Shown here: one piece after another, positions 52,275 through 61,003 of the stretch
How the letters are laid out: every line of letters begins with the position of its first letter
Position numbering within the stretch: the stretch's first letter is position 1
Assembly (NCBI RefSeq): GCF_000733925.1
Contig: NZ_JPOO01000001.1
Span: forward strand, 186,001-250,000
Length of the DNA: 64,000 nt
Direction: 5' to 3'
Source of the DNA: Arenibacter algicola
GTDB lineage: Bacteria; Bacteroidota; Bacteroidia; Flavobacteriales; Flavobacteriaceae
Translations under genes and position numbers: made by a program
Notes under the pieces: generated by a model
What the model was told of the DNA's origin: nothing
Seen by the model: the letters and a program-made list of their open reading frames with translations, nothing else
Database searches by the model: none

Positions 52275-52707
52275 GTCAGGTCGAGACCCTGCCTGACGGC
52301 AAGGCAGGCGGAGTCGAGACCTATTTATCTTCATTTTTCGGTTTAAAAGCGGAATGGGTAGCGTTACGACATTCGGCTAATATTTGTAATAGATTAAATT
52401 GACCTTTGGCCAAGGCCAACTTCTTTTTTCCACTCCATATTTTTATTTTTTTTTCAAAATAGACGGCTTGGATGAAATCATTGAATTCTTGTTGAAAAAC
52501 TAATTTAACAGGCCGTCTTTAATAAGTAAAACAAGACTTGTTTAATCACCTGAGGTGTTCATAAATCCTTCTCTCAAAGGCGTTTGTAATACCAGTGTAC
52601 GTTATTTCATCCGAACATAATAATGTATATACATAATTGAATTTCATATTGTTACACTTGAGGAGGTCTCGACTGCGCCTGCCTGCGGAAGGCAGGCTCG
52701 ACCTGAC
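52275..52707. mobile_element. Candidate GIY-YIG element bounded by inverted palindromic repeats
   Basis: Left repeat 52275-52322 (GTCAGGTCGAGACCCTGCCT...GTCGAGACCT) and right repeat 52664-52707 (AGGTCTCGACTGCGCCTGCC...GTCGAGCC-like in reverse) are inverted copies, each able to form a hairpin with GCCTGCC/GGCAGGC-like cores. Between them lies one decayed GIY-YIG gene. The left repeat overlaps the gene's stop codon. No target duplication was identified. Confidence 0.5.
52321..52647 (-). pseudogene. GIY-YIG endonuclease-like gene with two in-frame stops
   Basis: An ATG at 52647 starts a 109-codon frame ending in TAG at 52321. It reads MKFNYVYTLLCSDEITYTGI, then NAFERRIYEHLR, a TGA (52546-52548), LNKSCFTY, a TAA (52519-52521), RRPVKLVFQQEFNDFIQAVY, FEKKIKIWSGKKKLALAKG and ILAECRNATHSAFKP. 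The GIY-YIG family would read Y-T-G-I-T-N and E-H in this way; homologous short proteins usually continue with N-x-G-x-x-K-x-T. Two premature stops and no frameshift point to a recent loss of function. Confidence 0.85.
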
Positions 52708-52848
52708 ATTAGTATTCAATATAAATATTTCATTACAAAGGCAACATAGTTAGTATGGTTTTACCATCCCAAGTTTACCAGTGAATAGAGTCTGGATTTA
52801 GGAGTCCAGGCGTACTCTAAGTTTGTCAGGTTACAGCGGAGTCCGGAC

Positions 52849-54933
52849 TTAATTTATAGTTTCCCCATTCTCTACCCCGTCTTCATCCGGATTCACAAAT
52901 ACCAGTTTGCCATTTGCATTTTCCGTCATAAGAATCATGCCTTCACTTTCCACGCCACGTAAGGCCCTAGGAGCCAAATTCGCTAGAACAGTTACCTTTT
53001 TTCCAATGATGTTCTCTGGCGAAAAACTTTCAGCAATTCCGGATACTATGGTTCTTATATCCAGTCCGGTATCCACTTTTAAGACCAAAAGTTTTTTTGC
53101 CTTCGGCATTTTCTCGGCTTCGATAATGGTACCTACACGCATGTCCAGTTTGGTAAAATCATCAAAAGTAATGGTGTCTTTTTGTGGGTCTACTTCTTTG
53201 TTCATGTTTTCATTTTCTTTTTTGGTAGCTTCCAATTTGTCCAATTGGGCCTGTATGGTTTCGTCCTCCACTTTGCTGAACAATAATTGGGCTTCATTGA
53301 TCTGATGTTCTGCTGGGAGCAATACTTCTTTTTCCGATATGTCTTTCCATTCAAGGGAATCCTCAGTTGAGCTTTGGGAGATATTGAGGATTTTTTTAAG
53401 CTTGGCGGCGGTAAAAGGCAGGAAGGGTTCACTTAATACCGCTAAAGCAGATGCTATTTGAAGGGCAACAAACATGATCGTCTTTACCCTTTCCTCATCC
53501 TGTTTAATTACTTTCCAGGGTTCCTCATCGGCCAAATATTTATTGCCAAGTCGCGCCAAATTCATTACCTCCTGTCCCGCTTCGCGGAAACGGTATCTTT
53601 CTATGGAACTGGCAATGATCTCGGGATATTTTTTAAGCTCGTCCAGGGTCTCCTTATCTACTTGGCTATAAGTGCCTGGAGTGGGCACAATTCCATTGTA
53701 ATACTTGTTGGTAAGCACTACTACCCGGTTGATGAAGTTCCCGTAAATGGCCACCAATTCATTGTTGTTCCTAGCCTGAAAGTCCTTCCAGGTGAAATCG
53801 TTGTCCTTGGTTTCGGGGGCATTGGCGGTCAAGGTATATCTAAGTACATCCTGCATATTGGGAAATTCTTCCAAATACTCATGCAGCCATACCGCCCAAT
53901 TCTTGGAAGTGGAGAGTTTGTTGCCTTCCAGGTTTAAAAATTCGTTGGCGGGCACGTTTTCTGGCAAAATAAAATCGCCATGTGCCTTTAGCATACTAGG
54001 GAATATAATACAGTGGAATACTATATTGTCCTTGCCGATAAAATGTACCATTTTAGTGTCCTTGGACTTCCAATAGGGTTCCCAGTCCTTACCTTCCCTG
54101 GCTGCCCATTCTTTGGTAGACGAAATATAGCCTATTGGAGCATCAAACCAAACATACAATACCTTGCCTTCCCCACCTTCTACTGGCACCGGGATTCCCC
54201 AGTCAAGATCACGGGTCACCGCCCTTGGCTTTAATCCGTCATCGATCCAAGATTTACATTGACCGTATACATTGGGTTTCCAGTCATTTTTATGGCCTTC
54301 CAATATCCAGGTCTTTAGGAAATCTTCGTACCGATCCAAAGGTAAAAACCAATGCTTGGTTTCTTTTAGGGAGGGTACCGCCCCGGAAATGGTCGATTTT
54401 GGATTAATTAGGTCAGTGGCATTTAAGGTGGAACCACAATTTTCGCACTGATCCCCATAAGCCTCTTCATGGCCACATCTAGGGCAAGTACCAATTACAA
54501 AACGATCGGCCAAAAATTGCTTTGCCTCTTCGTCATATAATTGTTCGGTAGTCTCCTCTATAAAATCTCCTTGTTCATATAGCTTCACAAAGAAATCTGA
54601 GGCCGTTTTATGGTGGACTTCCGCGGATGTTCTTGAATAGTTGTTGAAAGTAATGCCAAAATCCTGAAAGGATTGCTTAATAATACCGTGGTATTTGTCG
54701 ATTATGTTTTGTGGACTTACACCTTCTTTTTTGGCTTTCATGGAAATGGCGACCCCGTGTTCGTCGCTTCCGCAAACGAAGGCCACATCATTTCCATTTA
54801 ATCTCAAGTATCTGGCATAGATATCCGCCGGCACATAAACTCCCGCCAAATGGCCAATATGTATAGGTCCGTTGGTATAAGGAAGGGCTGCGGTTATGGT
54901 ATATCTTGCTGGCTTTTGAAGGTTCTGCGACAT
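52849..54933 (-). CDS. metG: Methionine-tRNA ligase with C-terminal tRNA-binding domain
   Basis: 694 residues from the ATG at 54933 (MSQNLQKPARYTITAALPYT). HIGH is present (PIHIGHLAGVY); the KMSKS-like signature is KLSTSKNW. A zinc site has CPRCGHEEAYGDQCENCG. The C-terminal tRBD reads FDDFTKLDMRVGTIIEAEKM and ends with DGVENG. It charges initiator and elongator tRNA-Met. Start seven codons downstream of the longer ORF start, which extends into AT-rich leader. Confidence 0.96.
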   Translation of the reverse strand: MSQNLQKPARYTITAALPYTNGPIHIGHLAGVYVPADIYARYLRLNGNDVAFVCGSDEHGVAISMKAKKEGVSPQNIIDKYHGIIKQSFQDFGITFNNYSRTSAEVHHKTASDFFVKLYEQGDFIEETTEQLYDEEAKQFLADRFVIGTCPRCGHEEAYGDQCENCGSTLNATDLINPKSTISGAVPSLKETKHWFLPLDRYEDFLKTWILEGHKNDWKPNVYGQCKSWIDDGLKPRAVTRDLDWGIPVPVEGGEGKVLYVWFDAPIGYISSTKEWAAREGKDWEPYWKSKDTKMVHFIGKDNIVFHCIIFPSMLKAHGDFILPENVPANEFLNLEGNKLSTSKNWAVWLHEYLEEFPNMQDVLRYTLTANAPETKDNDFTWKDFQARNNNELVAIYGNFINRVVVLTNKYYNGIVPTPGTYSQVDKETLDELKKYPEIIASSIERYRFREAGQEVMNLARLGNKYLADEEPWKVIKQDEERVKTIMFVALQIASALAVLSEPFLPFTAAKLKKILNISQSSTEDSLEWKDISEKEVLLPAEHQINEAQLLFSKVEDETIQAQLDKLEATKKENENMNKEVDPQKDTITFDDFTKLDMRVGTIIEAEKMPKAKKLLVLKVDTGLDIRTIVSGIAESFSPENIIGKKVTVLANLAPRALRGVESEGMILMTENANGKLVFVNPDEDGVENGETIN

Positions 54934-55068
54934 TATTTTTGGATTAGGCTGCAAAAATAAAGATTTTTACTTGCAGCTGGCGTATTCCTTCAAAAAATAA
55001 GCCTTCGTTACCCTGAAAAGAATTCAGAATTTACGAAGGCCTTCTCGCATAGTAAGTAGGGGGTGACT

Positions 55069-56784
55069 TTAAGCTACCATTATGGATTTACTAAGTTTTT
55101 TATCCTGAACTTGTATTCTATAGATATATTTTCCTGACGCCAAATAGGTAGACAGTCTCTCCCTAACATTGATTTCAATGGAACCCTCCAACATTATTTC
55201 ATTATATACCGTTCCTAAATGCTGGCCCATGATGTTGAACAATTGGATGTCCACATGACCGCTAAAAGGCATTTCAAGGTAAATATGGGGTGTTGAATCT
55301 GTTGGGTAAAAAGGTTTGTGAACGATGGCATCCAGCAATTCAGGATTTGGATTTTCCCCAGTTGGATCTGTCGGCGTTGGAGGAGTGGGCTGGCCATCAC
55401 TGTAAACAATATCAGGGAAATCTACTCCACTACAATTAAAGCCAAGGTTTACGGGGGTATATTTATATCCGTCCATGATATGTTGTTCCACAAGGGGAAT
55501 ATCTACACATAGCCATTCTGCCAGTACGGTGGCATACAGGTTTCTGAAGTCCATGGTGTATTCCAGGTTACCTCTGCCATTGGGCTCGTCCAAAGAAGGA
55601 TGGTCACCCACAAAGGCACTGCCATTTAATCCAGAACCGAAAAACAGGGTTGGAGCAGCTTTACCATGATCGGTTCCATTGGAGCCGTTTTCGAATATCC
55701 TTCTTCCAAATTCGGAAAAAGTCATGCTCAATACCTTGTCATCCTGCTGGGTAAAGGCCAGGTCATCATAAAAATTATCAACGGCAATAGACAGTTGTGT
55801 CATTAGGCGTTCGTGTACCAAAGGTTGATTTCCATGGGTGTCAAAACCTCCCATGCTAATCATATAGACCTTGGTGCCAAGGTTTCCTTTGATCAATCTG
55901 GCCAATAATGCCAATTGTCTGGCAAAACCATTATCTTGATACTCTATTTGATTTGAACCGCGCATATAGGCATCGTGTATTGTGCCTGCATACTCATTGG
56001 TTACGTTGGATACACCTCTCAGAAATTTGATTTGATCGCTATACATGCAATTGTCGAATAGCTCATCATTTATGGGATATTGCAAACCTGTTTCCGCAAT
56101 TTGTTCCAACTGATCAATATTGTTGGTTACAAAGGCGTAATTGGTCTCTTCTCCTTCAAAAACCAAACTGCCGTAGTTTCCAACTTGAATGGCGGCAGGA
56201 CCCTCTGGTCGGCTACCGGGAAAATCCGATAAATAATCAGGGTATAGGTATTCGAAATGTCTACCCATCCAACCGGTATCCCTTCCACTGAAACCTGTAG
56301 TGCTAAGGTCGGTATTGGCAAAAATATCAGAACCTGTAAAGTGGGATAGGCTTTGGCCTTCATAACCTACGCCATGAACGGCTTTAAATTGGCCTTCGCC
56401 CCACATGGGTTCCAAAGATTTCATATAGGTAGGTACTCCAAATTCGTCCGTTAGCCTAAGTATTTTACTTTCCGGAAGATAAATATTGGGACGTGCATTG
56501 GCATATATGTCGTATTGTTCAATGGGGATAATGGTGCTAAGGCCGTCATTACCACCAGACAAACGAATTAAAATTAAAATATTATCTGTTTCCGCCATGG
56601 CTATTGCCGAGGTCAGGGGTGATGGAGCCGATGCAGTTAGGAAATTACTGCCCAGCATCATGGATCCAGAACCGGCAATACCTAAGGCTTGCAGAAAGGA
56701 ACGTCGACTCCATGTCTTATGTTCCAAATCGTGACCATCATGGTCTTTGCCTTTATGGGGTGATTTGTGATGAGTATCGCACAT
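55069..56784 (-). CDS. DUF1501 protein with Tat signal and C-terminal sorting domain
   Basis: 571 residues. SRRSFLQALGIAGSG (about 26-40) is a twin-arginine signal following a His-rich N-terminus. DUF1501 follows with ILIRLSGGNDGLSTIIP, YMISMGGFDTHGNQ and SMTFSEFGRRI. A Pro/Thr linker leads to a C-terminal segment (IQLFNIMGQHLGTVY, LASGKYIYRIQV, KSIMVA) that looks like a type IX secretion A-type sorting domain. Family function is poorly known. Paired with the DUF1800 gene 11 bp upstream. Confidence 0.85.
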   Translation of the reverse strand: MCDTHHKSPHKGKDHDGHDLEHKTWSRRSFLQALGIAGSGSMMLGSNFLTASAPSPLTSAIAMAETDNILILIRLSGGNDGLSTIIPIEQYDIYANARPNIYLPESKILRLTDEFGVPTYMKSLEPMWGEGQFKAVHGVGYEGQSLSHFTGSDIFANTDLSTTGFSGRDTGWMGRHFEYLYPDYLSDFPGSRPEGPAAIQVGNYGSLVFEGEETNYAFVTNNIDQLEQIAETGLQYPINDELFDNCMYSDQIKFLRGVSNVTNEYAGTIHDAYMRGSNQIEYQDNGFARQLALLARLIKGNLGTKVYMISMGGFDTHGNQPLVHERLMTQLSIAVDNFYDDLAFTQQDDKVLSMTFSEFGRRIFENGSNGTDHGKAAPTLFFGSGLNGSAFVGDHPSLDEPNGRGNLEYTMDFRNLYATVLAEWLCVDIPLVEQHIMDGYKYTPVNLGFNCSGVDFPDIVYSDGQPTPPTPTDPTGENPNPELLDAIVHKPFYPTDSTPHIYLEMPFSGHVDIQLFNIMGQHLGTVYNEIMLEGSIEINVRERLSTYLASGKYIYRIQVQDKKLSKSIMVA

Positions 56785-56795
56785 AATGGTCGGTT

Positions 56796-58304
56796 TTATT
56801 TAAGTTGAAATTCGGGTTGTCTTGTAAGGTGTCTTATAAGCAGGTGAACTTGTGAGGGAACCTCTTGGCTTACGCTTAAAATCCATAACGATTGTCCGCC
56901 AGGAATATAATCCGGGCCATAATAATCTTCCGGTACATCTTCTATTTTAAATGCCGACATGGCGTTGTCAAAATCCTGTTGGGTAAACATTCCCTTGGGC
57001 GTAATTTTATCCACAATGGCCCGTACAACAATTTCGGGGTTACTTGTATTGCTATTGGCGGGTCCAACGGCATCCATGGCAAATGTCCTGAATTGTTCAG
57101 GGTTGTCCTGGTAAAAACCATCTACAATGGCCTCCATGGTAAGCCAACGGCCAATCATAAAATTGGTATTGATCCAGTCCCTGTTTCGCTGCCATCCGGC
57201 AACATCAAAAGGATCAAAAAGATCTTGCCCCAGCATGCCACTATAATTTATGGCACTTCCAATTGTGGTATTGTCATATTCAAAGCCGGTTTCTTTAGTG
57301 ATATTCAGGTATAAATCGAACGGACTTTTAATGATAACGCCAATGGCTTCATCGTCAAAAAAATGTTGACTTTTAAAGAGTTGGCTTAATACTGGTGCCA
57401 ATTCAAAATTATTGCTGATAAAGGTTGCTGTTAAGCCATCGATAATGGTCTTTGCATTGTTGGCTGCATCTGTAGCATCCGGGTGAACGAAAAATTCATA
57501 TAATTTTTTACAGATGAAATAGCCTATTTCGTTGGCTCTTTCCTCAAAAAGAATATCAATAACGTCATTATATCCCCAATTTCCAGTACGGCCAAAAATT
57601 GTTTTGCTCTCGGAATTGAATTTGGAAGCATCAAATACTACCTGCTCACAGCCTAGTTCTCCCCTTTCAACATATCCGGAAAGCGCTTTTGCGGTTTCAA
57701 TGATATCCTGTTCGGTATATCCATTTCCTTCGCCTAAGGTAAATAGCTCATATAGCTCACGGGCATAATTCTCATTAGGGTTGTTACCATTGTTGTACAC
57801 GCCGTCCAAATAGTATAGCATAGCACTGGTAAGGCCAATTTCGCTGACAAAGGTCTTGAAATTACCAATGGCATTGCGCTGTAGACAGTTGATATAATGA
57901 TAAAGGAAGGAATTACAATTGTATACGTCCAGTTCTGTTACAAAATGATTGCTCCAAAAGAAACTAAGACGATCTCGAAGATTATTGTCAAGCAAGGAAT
58001 TGGTATAGGCCAATTTGAATTCTTCTTGTTGCGACCTCATTAATTGTCCACGCTGGTCGTCATCTTCAGGATAATTGCTATTGTTCCAATCTGCCCAGGT
58101 CGGGGCAGCCAAGGGGGGCATATTTTGGGCTTCGAGAATAAGGGAATCAACCAAATTGCCGGCTGTTTGGCCAGTAGCTTGATTAATCGTTTGGACGGAG
58201 GCGCTAAAACCCAATCTTCTATATAAATGTTGAGCCCTTTGTCCATCCAGGGGGGTGGTATAGGGGGCCAAACTAGAAGTATTACAGTTTATGAAAAATT
58301 CCAT
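56796..58304 (-). CDS. DUF1800-family protein
   Basis: 502 residues, no clear signal peptide. DUF1800 pattern: AQHLYRRLGFSASVQTINQA, NLRDRLSFFWSNHFVTELDV, NENYARELYELFTLGEGNGY, FVHPDATDAANN and DVAGWQRNRDWINTNFMIGRW. DUF1800 and DUF1501 genes often lie together; the function is unknown, with a possible cell-surface or polysaccharide link. Separated from DUF1501 by 11 bp. Confidence 0.9.
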   Translation of the reverse strand: MEFFINCNTSSLAPYTTPLDGQRAQHLYRRLGFSASVQTINQATGQTAGNLVDSLILEAQNMPPLAAPTWADWNNSNYPEDDDQRGQLMRSQQEEFKLAYTNSLLDNNLRDRLSFFWSNHFVTELDVYNCNSFLYHYINCLQRNAIGNFKTFVSEIGLTSAMLYYLDGVYNNGNNPNENYARELYELFTLGEGNGYTEQDIIETAKALSGYVERGELGCEQVVFDASKFNSESKTIFGRTGNWGYNDVIDILFEERANEIGYFICKKLYEFFVHPDATDAANNAKTIIDGLTATFISNNFELAPVLSQLFKSQHFFDDEAIGVIIKSPFDLYLNITKETGFEYDNTTIGSAINYSGMLGQDLFDPFDVAGWQRNRDWINTNFMIGRWLTMEAIVDGFYQDNPEQFRTFAMDAVGPANSNTSNPEIVVRAIVDKITPKGMFTQQDFDNAMSAFKIEDVPEDYYGPDYIPGGQSLWILSVSQEVPSQVHLLIRHLTRQPEFQLK

Positions 58305-58495
58305 AATTTATTCCGCATTTGATAGGTTACTAGTAAGGGGTCATTGCATAACGCATATTTTAATAAGAAATTATTGGTCTTACAAAATATTCGTTATACT
58401 GCAAAACAAATTACGTGGTTTGTAGAAATTTGGACGACAGTATGTTAGGTTTTTCGATAAAATGCACGTTTTTTGATAAATAGAATTGAAATGGC

Positions 58496-58855
58496 ATGGC
58501 TAAGCATAACGAATTTGGGAAAAAGGGAGAGCAATTGGCGGTCGATTATTTAACTGAGAATGGCTATAAGGTAATTCATAGAAATTATAGGTATTTGAAA
58601 GCCGAGATCGATATAATTGCTAGAAAAGGGGATATTTTGGCCATTGTAGAGGTTAAATCGCGCAGTTCTGACTATATGCAACCTATAGCCGACACGGTAA
58701 CAGAGAAGAAAATAAAACTCTTGGTCTTGGCGGCCGACCATTATATTATTAGCAAGGATCTTGATGTGGAGGCCAGGTTCGATATTATTACCATACATAA
58801 AAGTGGGACAAAATTTTCTATAGAACATTTGGAAAATGCGTTTTATCACTTTTAA
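58496..58855 (+). CDS. YraN/UPF0102-family endonuclease-like protein
   Basis: 119 residues, start MAKHNEFGKKGEQLAVDYL. The nuclease-like core is YLKAEIDIIARKGDILAIVEVKSR, which has the D...E-x-K pattern. The family is a Holliday-junction resolvase-like fold, with uncertain function. Divergent from DUF1800. Confidence 0.92.
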   Translation: MAKHNEFGKKGEQLAVDYLTENGYKVIHRNYRYLKAEIDIIARKGDILAIVEVKSRSSDYMQPIADTVTEKKIKLLVLAADHYIISKDLDVEARFDIITIHKSGTKFSIEHLENAFYHF

Positions 58856-58906
58856 TTATTTGTTTTATTTGTAACAATTTGTTATTTTTACCAAAAGTTT
58901 AAGAAA

Positions 58907-59566
58907 ATGAAGACTATTTCATCGGTCGTGGAAGACTACATTAAAAAGAAACCATTTTTGCAAAGTGCTTTAGCTCAGGGTATTATTAACTTAACATCGC
59001 TTTCTAGGATAGTAAAACCGGAAATAGAAAGTGAGTTGGGGAAGGATATTCGCAACGGTGCTATTGTAATGGCCTTAAAACGTCTTTCCGATGATTTAGA
59101 GTTCCGTGCTACCCATAAAATTATTAAAGTTTTAAAAAATATCGGGGAAATCACGGTAAGGTCATCATTGACCGATTTTACCTTTTTGGTATCCGAATCC
59201 ATTTTGGAAAATCAGACTGTTTTGTTAAATGAGGTAAATAGGAATAAGGATGTTTTCTATACCTCGTCAAGGGGGGTCAACGAACTTAATATCGTTGTCA
59301 GCAATATTTTGGACGAGGCAGTGGAAGAGTTGTTCAAGAACGAGAAGTGTACCCAAAAAGCAGAAAACCTTTCCTCGATTACCGTAAAATTACCGGCGGA
59401 AAACGTTTCTGTCCCTGGAATCTATTACTTTATTTTTCAACGTTTGGCTTGGGAAGGAATCGTCCTTTATGAAGTAATATCTACCACCAATGAATTTACT
59501 ATCATCGTAAATGATGAACAGGTAGATGTGGCCTTTAAGACAATTAAGGATCTCAAAACCTTGTAA
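58907..59566 (+). CDS. Hypothetical protein with ACT-like C-terminal domain
   Basis: 219 residues, no signal. The N-terminal part is helical (VEDYIKKKPFLQSALAQGIINLTSL, NGAIVMALKRLSDD), fitting a winged-helix-like segment. The C-terminal part (ITVKLPAENVSVPGIYYFIF, LYEVISTTNEFTIIVNDEQV) resembles ACT domains; flavobacterial copies are often called aspartate kinase, but no kinase domain is present. May bind a small ligand. Confidence 0.7.
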   Translation: MKTISSVVEDYIKKKPFLQSALAQGIINLTSLSRIVKPEIESELGKDIRNGAIVMALKRLSDDLEFRATHKIIKVLKNIGEITVRSSLTDFTFLVSESILENQTVLLNEVNRNKDVFYTSSRGVNELNIVVSNILDEAVEELFKNEKCTQKAENLSSITVKLPAENVSVPGIYYFIFQRLAWEGIVLYEVISTTNEFTIIVNDEQVDVAFKTIKDLKTL

Positions 59567-59671
59567 TGTGGTAATGTAAAAATGGATCAACTAATCAATG
59601 TAGCAATTGGTTAGTTATAGATTATTTCCATTTTATAATTGTGAAATCACAATGACTCCAATGGCAGTGTG

Positions 59672-61003
59672 TTAATCGTGGTGTTTTAAAAATTTCAAAA
59701 CCTCTTCGTAATCCCCCGGCCTGGCAACAATACGTTTTTCGTTGTCCAAAACATAATAGGTGGGGGTTTGTTGAATATCATATATGTCGGCATACGGACT
59801 TTCCCATTTTCCCAAAGCAATACCATGAACAAAGTTTGATAGCTTTGCCGATTCCTTTTTCCAGGTTACATCATCATCCTCCAGGCCAATGGCCAGCACC
59901 TTTGTATTGGGAATATCCTTTAAGGCCTTGTGAAATTCAGGAAGTTGCTGTAGGCAATGCGAACAGGTGCTGCTCCAAAAAACAATTACATAATTTTTTG
60001 CTCCGGAAAGACCACTAAGCCTTTTGGTAATACTGCCCTCATTCCAGATAATTTCTGGGGCTACTGCTCCCAATCGAAGTCGATTTTGGATTTCGATCTT
60101 TTTTATGAGTTCGGATTTATTGGTTTCTGTTGCCAGGGATTTTAGATAATTATCATAGATAAAATCGGCCACTTTATTTAAATTATCATTGGACGCCCGA
60201 GTCCATAGACTGTTAAATAACTGCACCTGGTTGGTAGCGCTTACATCTTCCAGTACCTGGGCCAATTCCTTCACATTGTCCATTATTACCGGCTCTTTTT
60301 CATTATTGGCAATTTGATGATTTGGCAGGGCCGTAAATACGTAATTAACTACTTTGTCCTTTAAAAAGTCTGATCCCTGTAGTACCTGATCGTTAAAGTC
60401 CAAGGCATCAAAATAATGTTCCCTTTTATGTTTCATATAAGTTTCGGCATCCTCATACCCTGAAGAAATGTAGGGCCTGTTTGCAGATATAAAATGTGCG
60501 CTGAGCATCCCTTGAGATTGGGTCTCGAATGATTTTTGCACCGCAGCCAATTTTTGGTTCAGGTTTATAAGCAGGTTACGGTCTTTCTTTTGTTCCGCAT
60601 AAAACTGGGTTATTTGTTTCTCCAACCCATGAATTTCATTAAAGTACCGGGCGTATAGTAGGTTTTCTGTTGAGGATATAAAAGACAAGCCTTTTTGGGA
60701 ATCGAAGGAGAGTACAATATCTTCCTTGCCGTTATAGATAAAATCAAAATAAAACTCCTCCTGTGGCACTGCATATACCAGTCTATACATACCCGTCTGG
60801 GCATTGGCGGGCATATCTAAGGAGAAAGCTCCGTTTTTAACAGCGGTATCGGCTATATAATTCTGATGGTCCGGATTTAATTTGTAGGCAATTAACCATT
60901 TATAATCGTCGGCAGGGGATAAATTTCCCGAAACACTGTGTTGGGCCTCCGATAATAAAGTGAAACAAAGGGTTAATAGGAAAAATGCGTTTTTTGGATT
61001 CAT
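59672..61003 (-). CDS. TlpA-like thioredoxin-domain protein
   Basis: 443 residues, signal peptide MNPKNAFFLLTLCFTLLSEAQ. A beta-rich N-terminal domain is followed by a long helical middle (LEKQITQFYAEQKKDRNLLINL) and a C-terminal thioredoxin fold with NYVIVFWSSTCSHCLQQLPEFH (C-x-x-C) and TYYVLDNEKRIVARPGDY. It should act in periplasmic disulfide reduction. The ATG follows the mfd stop directly (TAG-ATG), so the two are likely co-transcribed. Confidence 0.87.
   Translation of the reverse strand: MNPKNAFFLLTLCFTLLSEAQHSVSGNLSPADDYKWLIAYKLNPDHQNYIADTAVKNGAFSLDMPANAQTGMYRLVYAVPQEEFYFDFIYNGKEDIVLSFDSQKGLSFISSTENLLYARYFNEIHGLEKQITQFYAEQKKDRNLLINLNQKLAAVQKSFETQSQGMLSAHFISANRPYISSGYEDAETYMKHKREHYFDALDFNDQVLQGSDFLKDKVVNYVFTALPNHQIANNEKEPVIMDNVKELAQVLEDVSATNQVQLFNSLWTRASNDNLNKVADFIYDNYLKSLATETNKSELIKKIEIQNRLRLGAVAPEIIWNEGSITKRLSGLSGAKNYVIVFWSSTCSHCLQQLPEFHKALKDIPNTKVLAIGLEDDDVTWKKESAKLSNFVHGIALGKWESPYADIYDIQQTPTYYVLDNEKRIVARPGDYEEVLKFLKHHD

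Noticed and set aside
58907..59566. Aspartate kinase
   Set aside because: Only an ACT-like end is present; there is no kinase domain in 219 residues.
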